Origin: Welwitschia mirabilis
Lineage: Eukaryota; Gnetophyta; Gnetopsida; Welwitschiales
Length of the DNA: 22,029 nt
Direction: 5' to 3'
Assembly: GCA_051453625.1 (NCBI GenBank)
Contig: JBOZIK010000001.1
Span: 280,870,781 to 280,892,809 of the forward strand
Shown: positions 1 to 9,231 of the stretch, piece after piece
How positions within the stretch are numbered: the first letter of the stretch is position 1
Layout of the letters: every line of letters starts with the position of its first letter
Position numbers and translations under genes: made by a program
Notes under the pieces: model-generated
The model's input: the letters and a program-made list of their open reading frames with translations, nothing else
What the model was told of the DNA's origin: nothing
Database searches by the model: none

Positions 1-1088
1 TAAACCACGACCTTTTGAGCATTTCTCAAATCTGTGATAGAGTCAATGTTGTTTCCTTTTACCAAGACAAGTGTGTAATTCGAAACGCTGTCATTGACAG
101 GATTGTGCTTACAAGTAATCGATCTAGATGTATGTATGTAATTAGCAAAACCAATCCTCAAATGAGTGGAGATTGGTACTTTGCTAAGAATGATGATATC
201 AATCTATGGCACAAAAGAATGGGACACATCAACATCAAAGACTTGTCAAAAATTGTCTCAAAAGAGATCGTGAGAGGAGTTCCTAAACTTAGTCTTGATC
301 AAGCAAGAGTGTGCGAATCGTGTGTTAAAGGAAAAATCACTAAGACTTACTTCAAGAGTAAGACTGTTACATCATCTTCGAGACCTTTGGATCTAAACCA
401 CATGGATCTAGTTGGTCCAGTTCAGACAAAAAGAATTGGAGGAAGAAGATATTTCTTGGTTCTGGTGGATGATTTCTCTCGTTTTTTGTTGGGTTTCATT
501 TCTAAGNNNNNNNNNNNNNNNNNNNNNNNNNNNNNNNNNNNNNNNNNNNNNNNNNNNNNNNNNNNNNNNNNNNNNNNNNNNNNNNNNNNNNNNNNNNNNN
601 NNNNNNNNNNNNNNNNNNNNNNNNNNNNNNNNNNNNNNNNNNNNNNNNNNNNNNNNNNNNNNNNNNNNNNNNNNNNNNNNNNNNNNNNNNNNNNNNNNNN
701 NNNNNNNNNNNNNNNNNNNNNNNNNNNNNNNNNNNNNNNNNNNNNNNNNNNNNNNNNNNNNNNNNNNNNNNNNNNNNNNNNNNNNNNNNNNNNNNNNNTA
801 ACAGAGTTTTCTTAAGACCAAACACGAACAAAACTGCTTATGAACTGTGGAATGAGAAAAGGCCAATTGTAAGTTACTTCAAAGTGTTTGGAAGTAGATG
901 CCTTATTCTTAGAGATAAACGAGAAAATGGAAAATTTGAATCCAAAACAGATGAAGGAATTTCCTTGGGTATTCTATGACAAGCAAAGCAGATAGAGTAT
1001 TCAACAAAAATTCAGGGAAAGTTTAAGAATCGGTGCAAGTTAAAATAGAAGATGTTGATGTTGGACCAATGATAGATGATTGTGAAGA
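1..1088 (+). pseudogene. Ty1/copia pol fragment: GAG-pre-integrase and integrase
   Basis: The reading frame is open from the window edge and enters with a block typical of the region after copia protease (LLSISQICD). A GAG-pre-integrase zinc module follows: LWHKRMGH near 210-230, then CESC near 312-323. The integrase core begins with HMDLVGP (first catalytic Asp near 405) and VLVDDFSRF. A 292-base gap removes the middle of integrase. After it, from about 800 and in a different frame relative to the left part, the C-terminal integrase region is readable (TAYELWNEKRP, FKVFGSRC). A 1-base frame change near 970 and a stop near 977 break it, and the shifted frame stops near 1024. Reverse transcriptase and RNase H are not visible. 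It is a dead retrotransposon relic; the copia assignment rests on domain order and motifs. Gap length may not be real, so frame across it cannot be judged. Confidence 0.9.
507..798. other. Assembly gap (292 N)
   Basis: A run of 292 N inside the copia integrase. Any open frame reported across it is an artefact of unknown bases. Confidence 1.
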
Positions 1089-1090
1089 GA

Positions 1091-1190
1091 NNNNNNNNNN
1101 NNNNNNNNNNNNNNNNNNNNNNNNNNNNNNNNNNNNNNNNNNNNNNNNNNNNNNNNNNNNNNNNNNNNNNNNNNNNNNNNNNNNNNNNNN
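1091..1190. other. Assembly gap (exactly 100 N)
   Basis: Exactly 100 N, a conventional placeholder for a gap of unknown size. The copia pol fragment on its left and the LTR-like sequence on its right need not be this close in the genome. Confidence 1.
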
Positions 1191-1666
1191 CTCTTGATTG
1201 ATAGTGTATCTCATTTTAATTGTGAAGAGTTAGATTTAGATTCATATTGTGCAATAAAATTAAAATTACCCTATTCACCCCCGTCCCCTCCCCACCCCCC
1301 CACCAGGATGCTTCTACGATCCTAACAGGAAGAAGAGCTTTGTAAGCTTCCTGATTCAACAATAGGTTGTAGAGGAATGTAGTCTTCACAAGACCATCAT
1401 AGCTGAGAAAGATTTTAGAGAATACAAAATAGTATCTTCTTACAAGAGAAGCATTGGCCCTAAAAACAACTTTTCATTTTCTTTGAGTTCCTAGGGTTTT
1501 CTATTCATTTGGTAACTGCCAAAAGATCTCCAGTTCCTTAGATCTGCCCTAGAACAAAATAGCGTGCACTAACATTCATGGAAAAATCAAACGGCTAGTT
1601 GGTTAATCGATCTTAAGAAACATTTAGTGGACTTGACAAGGATGCCAAAGATTTTTGTGGATATTA

Positions 1667-1830
1667 ATCGCCCTCAAAAAATTCTTGGTCGCCCTCAGAA
1701 GATTTGGTCTGTAGACAATGGTTGTTAGTTCCCTTCAATTTGGTTGATCTCAAAGAAAGTTCAATCGCCCTTAAAAGGGTGACTTAAATTTGGTCGACCT
1801 CTGAAAATGTTTGGTTGCCCTTAGATGATT
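1667..1830 (+). repeat. Degenerate short repeats around 'ggtcgccct'
   Basis: The phrase tcgccctca/tcgccctta recurs at irregular spacing (about 1669, 1690 and 1765), with diverged forms tcgacctct near 1794 and ttgccctta near 1814. Related gtcgac-containing phrases return near 2616 and 2747. The spacing is too irregular for a clean tandem array; it looks like an old LTR-internal repeat. Confidence 0.4.
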
Positions 1831-2765
1831 CAGTTTCTGTCAGGAAAGACCACAAAGTCTTTAGTTTGCCCTCACCAAAGATGCACTTGATGCAACTTGA
1901 AAATAGACTTAAGAAAAACACCAAAAACCAATTTCTTGGAGGGGCATCAATGACAAGACTTTTTCTAGCACATAATACTATAAAACATTCTAAGGATAAG
2001 AAAATAAATTCAAATGACTACTAGATACCATTAAAATGAACGATAAAGAAAACCTAGTGTAACATAAACATTGTTTTTTCCTCCACTTTTTTAATTATAG
2101 AATCAGTCAATGAACACACTAGCAAGTAAGAACGAAACACATAAAACATAGATATTCATTTTAGATATGCAAAAAGCTAATTACATAAGTAATAAATCAA
2201 AGCAATGTATATAATGTGATGCTAAGAAATGACAACAAAAAGAGAAATGCAAATAGAAAAGACGCAAAGATATATATGTAAAACCCTCAAATGCTAAGAG
2301 AAACATCCACTAGAAAATAGTGCAGAACTCATTAGAAAAACAAGCTTATAAACAAGCCAAAAAGGGCTTCAAAATTCAGCTCTCAACCTCTCTAGTAGGA
2401 GTTACCCTCCAATCCAAATGTTGTGTAAAACAACTTGATACCCAAACGTTGCTAGACTTTGTATGCTAATTGATGTCAAACAGATAAATGTTATGCTTGC
2501 AGAAGGAAATATGTTTTGTAGATCTCTTCGATGGCATTTCAACAATGGAAGATAGTCAAAGACTTGTGCCAATTCGGATCTCAGTTGTTCATCACCTCAA
2601 GAAGTTTGGTATTAGGTCGACGAAATCTCCATTGGGGCAACTGGACTTGCAACAGGCTTTACAAATACAAACACTCTAGATCAGGCCAACCAGACCCCTC
2701 ATTGGGTTGACTGGCTTGTTCCTAGCCTAGATACTAAACTCAATTGGGTCGACTAGATATTTCAT

Positions 2766-2775
2766 NNNNNNNNNN
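2766..2775. other. Assembly gap (10 N)
   Basis: Ten N inside LTR-like sequence; probably a short unresolved join. Confidence 1.
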
Positions 2776-2837
2776 GGCCGAACTTGCAGATAAGATCAGT
2801 TTTGAATCTATTTATTGATTGTTTGCTTCGCTCCAAT

Positions 2838-3068
2838 TGACAGTAGGTAGTTGCTATTTCCCCTCCATGCAATTTTCAGTTTGCCAATAGCTATCTTTTT
2901 GGGAGAATCTTTAAAAGGAAATCAGTTTGGATTCAAAAAGGCTAATGTTCATCTGACAGTTAGTAGTTGCTATTTTCCCTACATGTAATCTTTAGTTTGC
3001 CAATAGCTATCTTTTTGGGAGGATCCTTGAAAGGAAATCAGTTTGGATTCGAAAAGCTAATGTTCTTT
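2838..3068. repeat. 116-bp tandem duplication (two copies)
   Basis: Copy 1 runs 2838-2953 and copy 2 from 2954 to about 3068. Anchors such as ttgccaatagctatcttttt (2881 and 2997) are offset by 116 bases, and gctaatgttc (2941 and 3056) by 115, so there is one small indel. Several substitutions separate the copies, so the duplication is not recent. It lies in the presumed LTR upstream of the copia gag. Confidence 0.9.
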
Positions 3069-3582
3069 TGAAATTGTTAATTGTGCAAAAAGCTTGCTCG
3101 TGATTTTTCTTGAGCTCACCTTTTACAATTCAATCTCCATCCTTTGTACCAAGATTTGTACCTCATTTGATCACAAGGGCTCCTTTTCTATTGCTAGGAT
3201 TTTGAGTGATTCTATGCATTAAAACTTCATTCTCTCAGTCACCTTATTGAATGATTTGAAAGGTTGAGATGTAGCCTACAACAGTCTGATTGTTAAGTTT
3301 ATAGGTCAACCTTGAAAACCATTGGGTTGAAGTTCGACTGAGATGTGGAATAACATTGGTCTTTGTCTCTTTTCCAAGAGTAGAGCAGGGCTTGCCTTAT
3401 CCCAAACCATCATAAAATGTATGCTTGAGTGCTTTTTGATTTTGCTCATTGTTTGTTTGGCATAAGCTTAGTTTTAATTACAAAATCTTCAAGCTTATTT
3501 TAATTGTTATTAAAATAAATAGGAGGTGAATTTCAATACCCTATTCACCCCCTCCTCTCTAGAGTTATTTCAATTCTACCGT

Positions 3583-3594
3583 TGATATCACAGC
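3583..3594 (+). promoter_or_regulatory. Degenerate copia primer-binding site (initiator tRNA-Met type)
   Basis: tgatatcacagc matches 10 of 12 bases of the common plant copia PBS TGGTATCAGAGC. It lies between the C-rich LTR-end phrase and the gag start, the expected place. Confidence 0.65.
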
Positions 3595-3649
3595 TTGGCT
3601 AAGTCAAGAATAAGATTTTAAACAATCTTTTGACTCTATAGCGCTAGCT

Positions 3650-4180
3650 ATGAGCAATTTTTTAAAAGGTTTTGCTCTATCTAGATCTCCATTGTTTGAT
3701 GGAACAAATTATGGATATTGGAAGGCTAGAATGGGAACCTTTCTGCAATCCGTTAGTGTAGACATTGAAGATATTGTAATCAACGAATACTTACTCCCCA
3801 CAACCACACATGCTGATGTTGTGGGAAATACAACTGTGTCCTTGAATTCCAAGGATAAATGAAATCAAACTGATAAGGCTTTGGCTAATTGTAACTTTCA
3901 TGTTTTGAATGCCATTTTTTGTGTAGTGAATGTGGAGGAGTTTTAAGAGGTTAGTCAATTGCAAATCTGTGAAGGAAGCTCGGGACATGCTTGAAACAAC
4001 TCATGAAGGAACGAGCATTGTGAAGCAAGTTTGAAGATCTTAAGAGGGATGAGGAAGAAACCCTATGAATTCTTTGCAGAATTGACATACATTGTCAACT
4101 TTATGGGAGTTCGTGGATAAAAGATGGATTCATCTCGAGTTGTTCGAAAAGTGTGGAGTTCTCTCCCCAGACGGCTGAGT
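3650..4180 (+). pseudogene. Ty1/copia gag remnant (DUF4219/UBN2 type), frameshifted
   Basis: It begins with an ATG 56 bases after the PBS. The first 70 codons contain the classic plant copia gag N-terminal motif PLFDGTNYGYWKARM, followed by stop TGA at 3860. Gag-like sequence then continues through several frames: DKALANCNFHVLNAIFC from about 3871, VVNVEEF with a stop near 3944, LETTHEG-type sequence near 3990, and VVRKVWSSLPRR near 4139-4174. At least three frame changes or stops interrupt it. After about 4180 no protease, integrase or RT is seen, so the element is truncated. This is an old non-functional copy. It is distinct from the pol fragment at the window start, because gag here lies downstream of that pol. 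Confidence 0.85.
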
Positions 4181-5584
4181 TCTCTTCTTTTGATTTGCGC
4201 TACTATTTTCTATTGTTTATCTATTCCTGGTGAAATCATTGTGATCCACTTCTGGATGTTTTTTAAAACACATCAGAATGCAGGGTAGTTTTTCTGGGTG
4301 GTTTTTCTTAGCGAAGGTTGATGAGAGTTTGTCAACTATGTCCTAGATGTGAGATCTGATATTCATATATTTAAATCAGAAGAATTAGATGGAAAACAGA
4401 TTCAATTACGGTTTTAACCCCTTATTATTGTGGTATTTTGATGTAAAGATCATTTGTAGATGTAATATTATTGGTGAAGAGGGTGTTCTCTTGAGTTTGG
4501 ACTGAAGAGGGTTTCTGACCCTTGATCACAAATCTGAGGTGCAATGCCATGGACAGAGATCCTACAACAATTATTTTTTATGAAATGAAGGCGAGAATGA
4601 CTAGCGGTTTTATGAAATAAGGCAAGGATCAAAGACTTCTGGTGACGCTAATCGGAGTTGTGTCTAGATCTAACTAGATCTCAAATGAAATGCTGCTGTT
4701 TGCTTATTTAACTGTGTGTCACAAAACATTACCCTATTGCATAATTAAGATCATGCTGATCTACAATGAGTATCAACTGAGTGATTGCTAATCTTCAATG
4801 CTTACAGGGTAAAGACTAGTGACCCAAATGGCTGTATCCTGCTTTTGGAGAGAAATTACCACAAAATGAATTTGCTATTGTTTTGCTACACATAAGCAGA
4901 TACATTTCAATTCAGAAATTGATAAGCATGGGGAACCTTTTCTCTGTTAGAGGTTGAATAGCTTTTATAGAATTCAAAGATCACTGTGCTAGATGCAAAA
5001 GCGGCACTGAAGAAAGATCCTATGCATTTTAACTACATATCAGTGGGTTGCTTATTGAAATAATAAAATCTGTTTTAGTTAACAAAATCAAATATCCAAC
5101 ATGGCGAGTATGCTTCATCTTATTCAATGATTTATAACCAAGAACAAAAATAGCAATTGTATATTAAATTTAAATCATAATGGTCAAATTAGACAAATGA
5201 AAATTGACCTATTTACATTTCAAAAACAAAGTGAGCTAAGTACAAAGTATCTAAGCCTTATTCAGTGATACACATGTGGTCAAGAAGTAACCATTTAAAA
5301 AGTGTACTTGGAGACTAGAGGACCTAGAGGACCAAGGAAGGGAGTGATATTGTTGAATCCTATTCTGCAATGGCACTCATATTCATGTCCCTTGCCCTCT
5401 ATGGTAAAATAGTTTATGCAAGAAGAACCTAAACTAGGACTTTTGCTTCAGATACTAGAAAAATTAAGTTAGGAACATGGACAATAATCTTATAAGTTTC
5501 ATTAGTCACAGACAATTATTATTTGATAGGGATGTTAATGGCAAGTTTCAAAAGACACACCGTATTATATAGCGTTTCATGACA
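4181..5584. other. No recognisable feature
   Basis: About 1.4 kb of AT-rich sequence with stops in all frames. I see no coding exon, RNA gene, LTR pair or tandem array. It is presumed intronic or intergenic. The last 60 or so bases before 5585 may weakly continue the plastid 23S match, but not convincingly. Confidence 0.5.
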
Positions 5585-6557
5585 ATTTGAAGCACCAGTG
5601 CATGTAGGTGTGGGTGAGGCAAAAGTGAGAATATTGGCTTAAGTGACACAAACATTAGTGAGAATCCAAGGTTCGTCCAAAGAGGGTGAGTTAGGGCCTA
5701 AGATTAGGCTGAAAAGAAACCTAAGGGTTCCTGTAGAAGGTTCATCTAGGGGGCGAGTCAGGCCTAAGATTAGGCCGAAAAGCATTGTCGATGGACAACA
5801 GGTTAATATTCCTGTACTATTTTTTGTTGGTACCAAGGGACAAGGGAGGCCAGGTTAGCCAAAAGATGGTTATCAATTGAAGGATGCAAGGTGCCCTTTT
5901 CTTTTTTAGGGATGGTTAGAAGGGGTAGAGAAAATGCCCTAGACAAGTGTCAATTACAAGAGAAGATGCTTTGACGTTGAAGTAACCCATCTTATAGTCT
6001 TAATAAAAGCTTGAACAACCTTCAACAAGAAGGTCCTTGTACCCGAAACCAATACAGGTAGGTAGTAGAGAATACCTATAGGCGTGAGACAATTGTGTCT
6101 AAGGAAGTTGGCAACATAGCTTTGTAACATTGGAAGAAGGGGTGCCTCCTCACAAACGAGGTTGCAGTGACTAGGATCGGGCAATTGTTTGCCAAAAACA
6201 TAGGTCTGTGCAAAGTCATAAGACCATGTATTGGCGCCAATGCATGCCTAGTGCTAGAAGGTTAACAAATTTGGTGACCTAATTAGAGGAAAGCTAGCAA
6301 CTGAAGCCCCAGTGAATGGTAGTTGTAACTATGAGGTTCCTAAGGTAGCAAAATTCCTTGTCAGTAAATTCCAACTGACATGAAAGGCATAGCAATTTGG
6401 GCACTATATTGGAGAGACTCTTAATGAAATAGACAGGTCTGTGAAGATGCAGACTACCTGCGTTTGGATAGAAAGACCCTATGAAGCTTTATGTTTCCTA
6501 TGATTGAGTTTGGGTTTCTCTTGTGTAGCTTAGGTGGGGGGTAAGGAGGTCTCTAGC
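5585..6557 (+). pseudogene. Degenerate plastid 23S rRNA fragment (nuclear plastid DNA)
   Basis: The stretch follows plastid 23S rRNA in order and on the + strand. Landmarks: gatggacaac then aatattcctgtac near 5790-5818; ggttagccaaaagatggtta near 5852; ggggtagagaaaatgcc near 5921; gaagtaacccat near 5978; cttcaacaa and gtacccgaaacc near 6020-6051; gagaatacct near 6069; gaaggggtgcctcctcacaa near 6135; aaagtcataagaccatgta near 6212; gaagccccagtgaa near 6304; cctaaggtagcaaaattcct near 6339; tctgtgaagatgcag near 6438; gaaagaccctatgaagctt near 6471. It covers roughly the middle of the molecule through domain IV into the start of domain V. The peptidyl-transferase loop is not included. Many CpG positions have become TpG or CpA, several indels are present, and a local duplication interrupts it. 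It is therefore not a functional rRNA. Open frames within it are accidental. Confidence 0.95.
5669..5782 (+). repeat. Internal duplication inside the plastid 23S insert
   Basis: The segment starting aggttcgtcc and ending gaaaag occurs at 5669-5716 and again, diverged, as aggttcatct...gaaaag at 5738-5782. Plastid 23S rRNA, as I recall it, has this segment once. In the first copy it directly follows gagaatcca and replaces the few bases normally there. The second copy is in its proper context (after cctaagggttcct, before attgtcgatggacaac). Confidence 0.75.
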
Positions 6558-6710
6558 ACAAATATTTGTTAGATAAGATTACCAACCATCTAGGACTAAG
6601 TAAGATTTAGTATATGACAATCTATATTTCATTTAATAGTGAGCAACATAATAGAAGTTGAGTTATTTATCTAACATAAATAAGGCTAGATTAAATACTT
6701 ACTTCGCTTA
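6558..6710. other. Short spacer between plastid insert and LTR element
   Basis: AT-rich, with no match to the continuing 23S sequence and no other feature seen. Confidence 0.5.
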
Positions 6711-7140
6711 TGTTAGCGTTTGAAGCCAAATCTTAAGTTTGAGCTTTTGTGTAAATGTTGTAAAGGAATATTAGCCCTTGAAATTCATTTACATGTTGTA
6801 ATTAAAGGTTAAAATATAAAGCGAGACCTATGAATAAATGAGAGAGCAAGACATGTAATTATATGGAGGGTGACACTTAGTGTTTCAAGCTTGGCTTGGG
6901 TTAAAAACCTAATCATACATAAGGGGCTTAGGTCTTCGCATATTGTATGGCGGCACTTTCATTTTCATAACAAACACTAGATCTCTTTCTTTTGCTATGG
7001 ATGTTTCCCTCTACCTTGGTGGATTTGATCATGTAGATTTGTGTGTCTTGTGGATTTTCTTGTCTTTTTCGTTTTTTGCTTTTTCATGCTTTACTATTTT
7101 TATCGTTGCTACTACATGTAAACTTTGATTTTTCATGACA
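6711..7140 (+). repeat. 5' LTR of copia element
   Basis: Starts TGTTAGcgtttgaagcc and ends ttttcatgACA. It shares many blocks with 8620-9034: gtttgaagccaaatctt, attagccct, taattatatggagg, gtttcaagcttggctt, gcatattgtatgg, tggatgtttccct, ctggattttcttg-like and atttttat-gttgct. A TATA-like box, aaaatataaagc, occurs near 6812 and has a counterpart in the other LTR. Confidence 0.9.
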
Positions 7141-7142
7141 AT

Positions 7143-7154
7143 TGGTATGAAAGC
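7143..7154 (+). promoter_or_regulatory. Primer-binding site (initiator tRNA-Met type)
   Basis: tggtatgaaagc, two bases after the LTR end, matches 10 of 12 bases of TGGTATCAGAGC, the usual plant copia PBS. Confidence 0.85.
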
Positions 7155-7350
7155 ATTAGATTTTGATCCTTGTGTTAGCAATGCATGAACAAGGAAGTAG
7201 CACAGAGGATTGGAGAAGGTTGATCTAGGGTTTTCCACCTTGTTTGTGCTCTGCTGCTGTTGCATAGAGATTGGTACAAATCTCAAAGGAGACACATTCA
7301 CTTAAAGTGGTGGTTGGTTGTTTTGTCCTTATGTATAGATTCCTAATTTA

Positions 7351-7803
7351 GTGGGAGCCACGAATGCAAATGTAACTCTTGTCAAAAAGTTTGGTGGCAG
7401 GCATAATGGGTTGTGGAAATTGAAAATCATAAATTTGTTGTATGGAAAAGGATGGGATGTTGTAACTCTTGTCAAAAAGTTTGGTGGCAGGCATAATGGC
7501 TTGTGGAAATTGAAAATCATAAATTTGTTGTATGGAAAAGGATGGGATGTTGCTTTTTGTGGAAAACCTTCATCGCTTGATCAAATGACACATAGCATAG
7601 TCCAGAGCTGCATTGCTAATTCAATTTTGGTTGAATATGAAGAAGAACATCCAAAGACATGGTTACTGAAGAAGACAAGTTCAAGTTTCCAAGCTACAGA
7701 TGCATGCAACAGGGTTTATCTTCATAGAAAGCTTCATCAAATGGACATGCAAGATCTGAGTAGTCATTGGGTGGTTTGCTGGAAAGTTGGATTCATGCAA
7801 TGA
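7351..7803 (+). CDS. Copia gag-like open frame with in-frame 90-bp duplication
   Basis: An open frame of about 150 codons has copia gag (UBN2-like) features: a KFGGRHNGLWKLKI motif corresponding to the usual KFNG..Y/FxxWK block, and NRVYLHRKLHQMDMQ near its end, like the L-RKL-Y-L-M segment of gag. The motif KFGG...GKGWDV appears twice because codons for about 30 residues are duplicated exactly in frame. The stated start at 7351 is a GTG and is only the first possible start; the true initiation point is unclear. The normal gag frame seems to be lost before the stop at 7801-7803, as the last residues no longer resemble gag. It would give a capsid-like protein at best; expression is doubtful. 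Confidence 0.75.
   Translation: MGATNANVTLVKKFGGRHNGLWKLKIINLLYGKGWDVVTLVKKFGGRHNGLWKLKIINLLYGKGWDVAFCGKPSSLDQMTHSIVQSCIANSILVEYEEEHPKTWLLKKTSSSFQATDACNRVYLHRKLHQMDMQDLSSHWVVCWKVGFMQ
7371..7550 (+). repeat. 90-bp near-perfect tandem duplication within gag
   Basis: Copy 1 is 7371-7460 and copy 2 is 7461-7550. The only difference I see is g at 7410 versus c at 7500. The unit is 30 codons, so the frame is kept. The near identity contrasts with the strongly diverged LTRs of the same element. Confidence 0.95.
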
Positions 7804-8608
7804 TAGCGACTAGTGTCGATACTTTTATAGCCATGGACTATGATAAAGTTGGTTGTGTGTTCTCAAGATGGAGGAATGTTGACATTCTAAGATTGGTGAA
7901 TCTTCATTTGGGGCAAAGACAATTCATGTAGGTGGAGGCTGCAAGAAGCAAAAGAAGTGACAACCAATTTGTCGGAAATTGAGAAGAAAACAAGCTGTAA
8001 AGAGAGATTGCCCATTGGTTACACATGATGATGTTTTCTCCAACAAGGCTGAGTCTCCAGCATAGGTTAGCTTTGTTTTTGTGGAGGATGATCCTCTTTG
8101 ATGCTTTTGTGCAAAGTCATGGGGTATTCTTCCTACATCATGACATATTGCTAATGGGATTTGTACAATGTTTTGTTCTTTGGCTTGTTGAAATTTTTCA
8201 TTAGGTTATATGTTTGTACGTTGAAGTGGAAGTTAACAGAAACTAGTTGCATTGAACTTCTCTTGAGTAGTGTTGAGAATGCACCAAATTTGTTCCCACA
8301 GTTTGATGCAAAATCTCTATATGGTGAAGGCTGTTAGAAGGCCCTACTTCTAGTGCTGAAAACAACTAATTAGTGGAGAGCTTCTGGTTGTTTTAGCTAG
8401 CACCAAGCTCTCTCTACCATGATCTAGCCTATTTTGATTAGCTTGGGTAAGGATTCTTTATTCTTGCTGATGGTTGTTACAGTGGGAGGTACCATGGTAG
8501 CAAGATGATATATGACATTGGAGGTGACCTGATAGCATCTTTAGGTGTTGGAGATCAAATCTGTATTCTAGTCGATTCACATGGATGGATGAAGGGGAAT
8601 TTGTCTTT
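7804..8608 (+). pseudogene. Degenerate copia interior after gag
   Basis: Stops occur in all frames. A zinc-knuckle scrap (KRDCP-like, from aaagagagattgccca near 8000-8015) is followed near 8082-8140 by a stretch resembling the gag-protease junction (EDDPL ... AKSWGILP). The expected protease DSGA active site is missing or deleted. No integrase, RT or RNase H motif is seen before the polypurine tract, so most of pol has been lost. Confidence 0.6.
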
Positions 8609-8618
8609 AAGTGGAGGA
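8609..8618 (+). promoter_or_regulatory. Polypurine tract of copia element
   Basis: aagtggagga followed by t and then TGTTAG. This closely matches the usual plant copia PPT/LTR junction (AAGTGGGAGAT-TGTT). Confidence 0.85.
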
Positions 8619-8619
8619 T

Positions 8620-9034
8620 TGTTAGGGTTTGAAGCCAAATCTTGCTGTTGAGGTTTTGTATTATGTTGCAATATTGTAAAGGAAGATTAGCCCTCATGTC
8701 CATTTATGCGTTTTAATTAAAAGAAAAATATAAAGCAAGACTTTTGATAAGACATTTAATTATATGGAGGATGAGATTTATGGTTTCAAGCTTGGCTTTG
8801 TTAAAACCCTAATCCTAGTTAACAAGATGTGGTCCTTGCATATTGTATGGGAGCAAGTTCATTTGCATAACAAAGAGTAGAGCTCTTTCTTCTCTTGTGG
8901 ATGTTTCCCTTTGCCTTTGAGAGCTTTACCACATAAATTTGTGTGTGTTCTGGATTTTCTTGTTTTTTTTGTTTTTCTTTCTTGCTTTGCAGTTTTTATT
9001 GTTGCTGCTGCACGTTAACTCTGATTTCGCAACA
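8620..9034 (+). repeat. 3' LTR of copia element
   Basis: Starts TGTTAGggtttgaagcc and ends ttcgcaACA, collinear with 6711-7140. It contains the counterpart TATA-like aaaatataaagc near 8726. Confidence 0.9.
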
Positions 9035-9125
9035 ATTTATACTTTACCATGGAAGAGATGATCACTTATATAAAACAATTTACATGGATTTACCAAATTC
9101 TATGGTGTTTGCTTGGTGATAATAA

Positions 9126-9231
9126 ATTCATCATTGATATCGATAGTTTTAATCCAACTAACATGGAAGGACTAATACATTCATCTTTGATGTTGATAGA
9201 TTTGATCCAACCAACATGGAAGTACTAAATG
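9126..9231. repeat. 53-bp degenerate tandem duplication
   Basis: attcatca..ttgatatcgatag..ccaactaacatggaagg at 9126 recurs as attcatctttgatgttgatag..ccaaccaacatggaagt at 9179, a period of 53 bases with about ten differences. Confidence 0.75.

Larger units (their letters stand above)
1191..3580 (+). mobile_element. Probable long LTR-type sequence (copia), degenerate, boundaries unclear
   Basis: No gene is visible here. A C-rich phrase (ccctattcacccc) occurs at 1269-1281 and again at 3539-3551; I associate this phrase with the 3' side of plant copia LTRs just ahead of the primer-binding site. The second copy sits about 30 bases before a degenerate PBS and a copia gag, which supports reading the sequence to its left as a 5' LTR. 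Degenerate GTCG-rich repeats at 1667-1830 and 2616-2760 also recall plant copia LTRs. I could not find a matching second LTR or a clean TG start, so the left boundary is unknown, and the first C-rich phrase may belong to a different element. Short open frames here look accidental. Confidence 0.45.
6711..9034 (+). mobile_element. Structurally complete, deletion-derived Ty1/copia element with two LTRs
   Basis: Two diverged direct repeats (6711-7140 and 8620-9034) begin TGTTAG and end ACA. They are followed and preceded respectively by a PBS (7143-7154) and a polypurine tract (8609-8618). The 1.5-kb interior has a gag open frame, a zinc-knuckle trace and a protease-like scrap, but no integrase, RT or RNase H. 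It therefore could move only with help from another copia element. The five bases before (gctta) and after (attta) match at three of five positions, so no clear target duplication survives. The LTRs differ at many sites by eye, with several indels, so the insertion is old. It lies about 150 bases after the plastid insert. Confidence 0.88.

Noticed and set aside
5643-5858. Open frames on both strands within the 23S-like region
   Set aside because: They lie inside a degenerate rRNA fragment and encode nothing recognisable.
6339-6500. A functional rRNA gene or a bacterial contaminant
   Set aside because: Only part of 23S is present, with CpG decay, indels and a duplication, and both sides are plant transposon-rich DNA.
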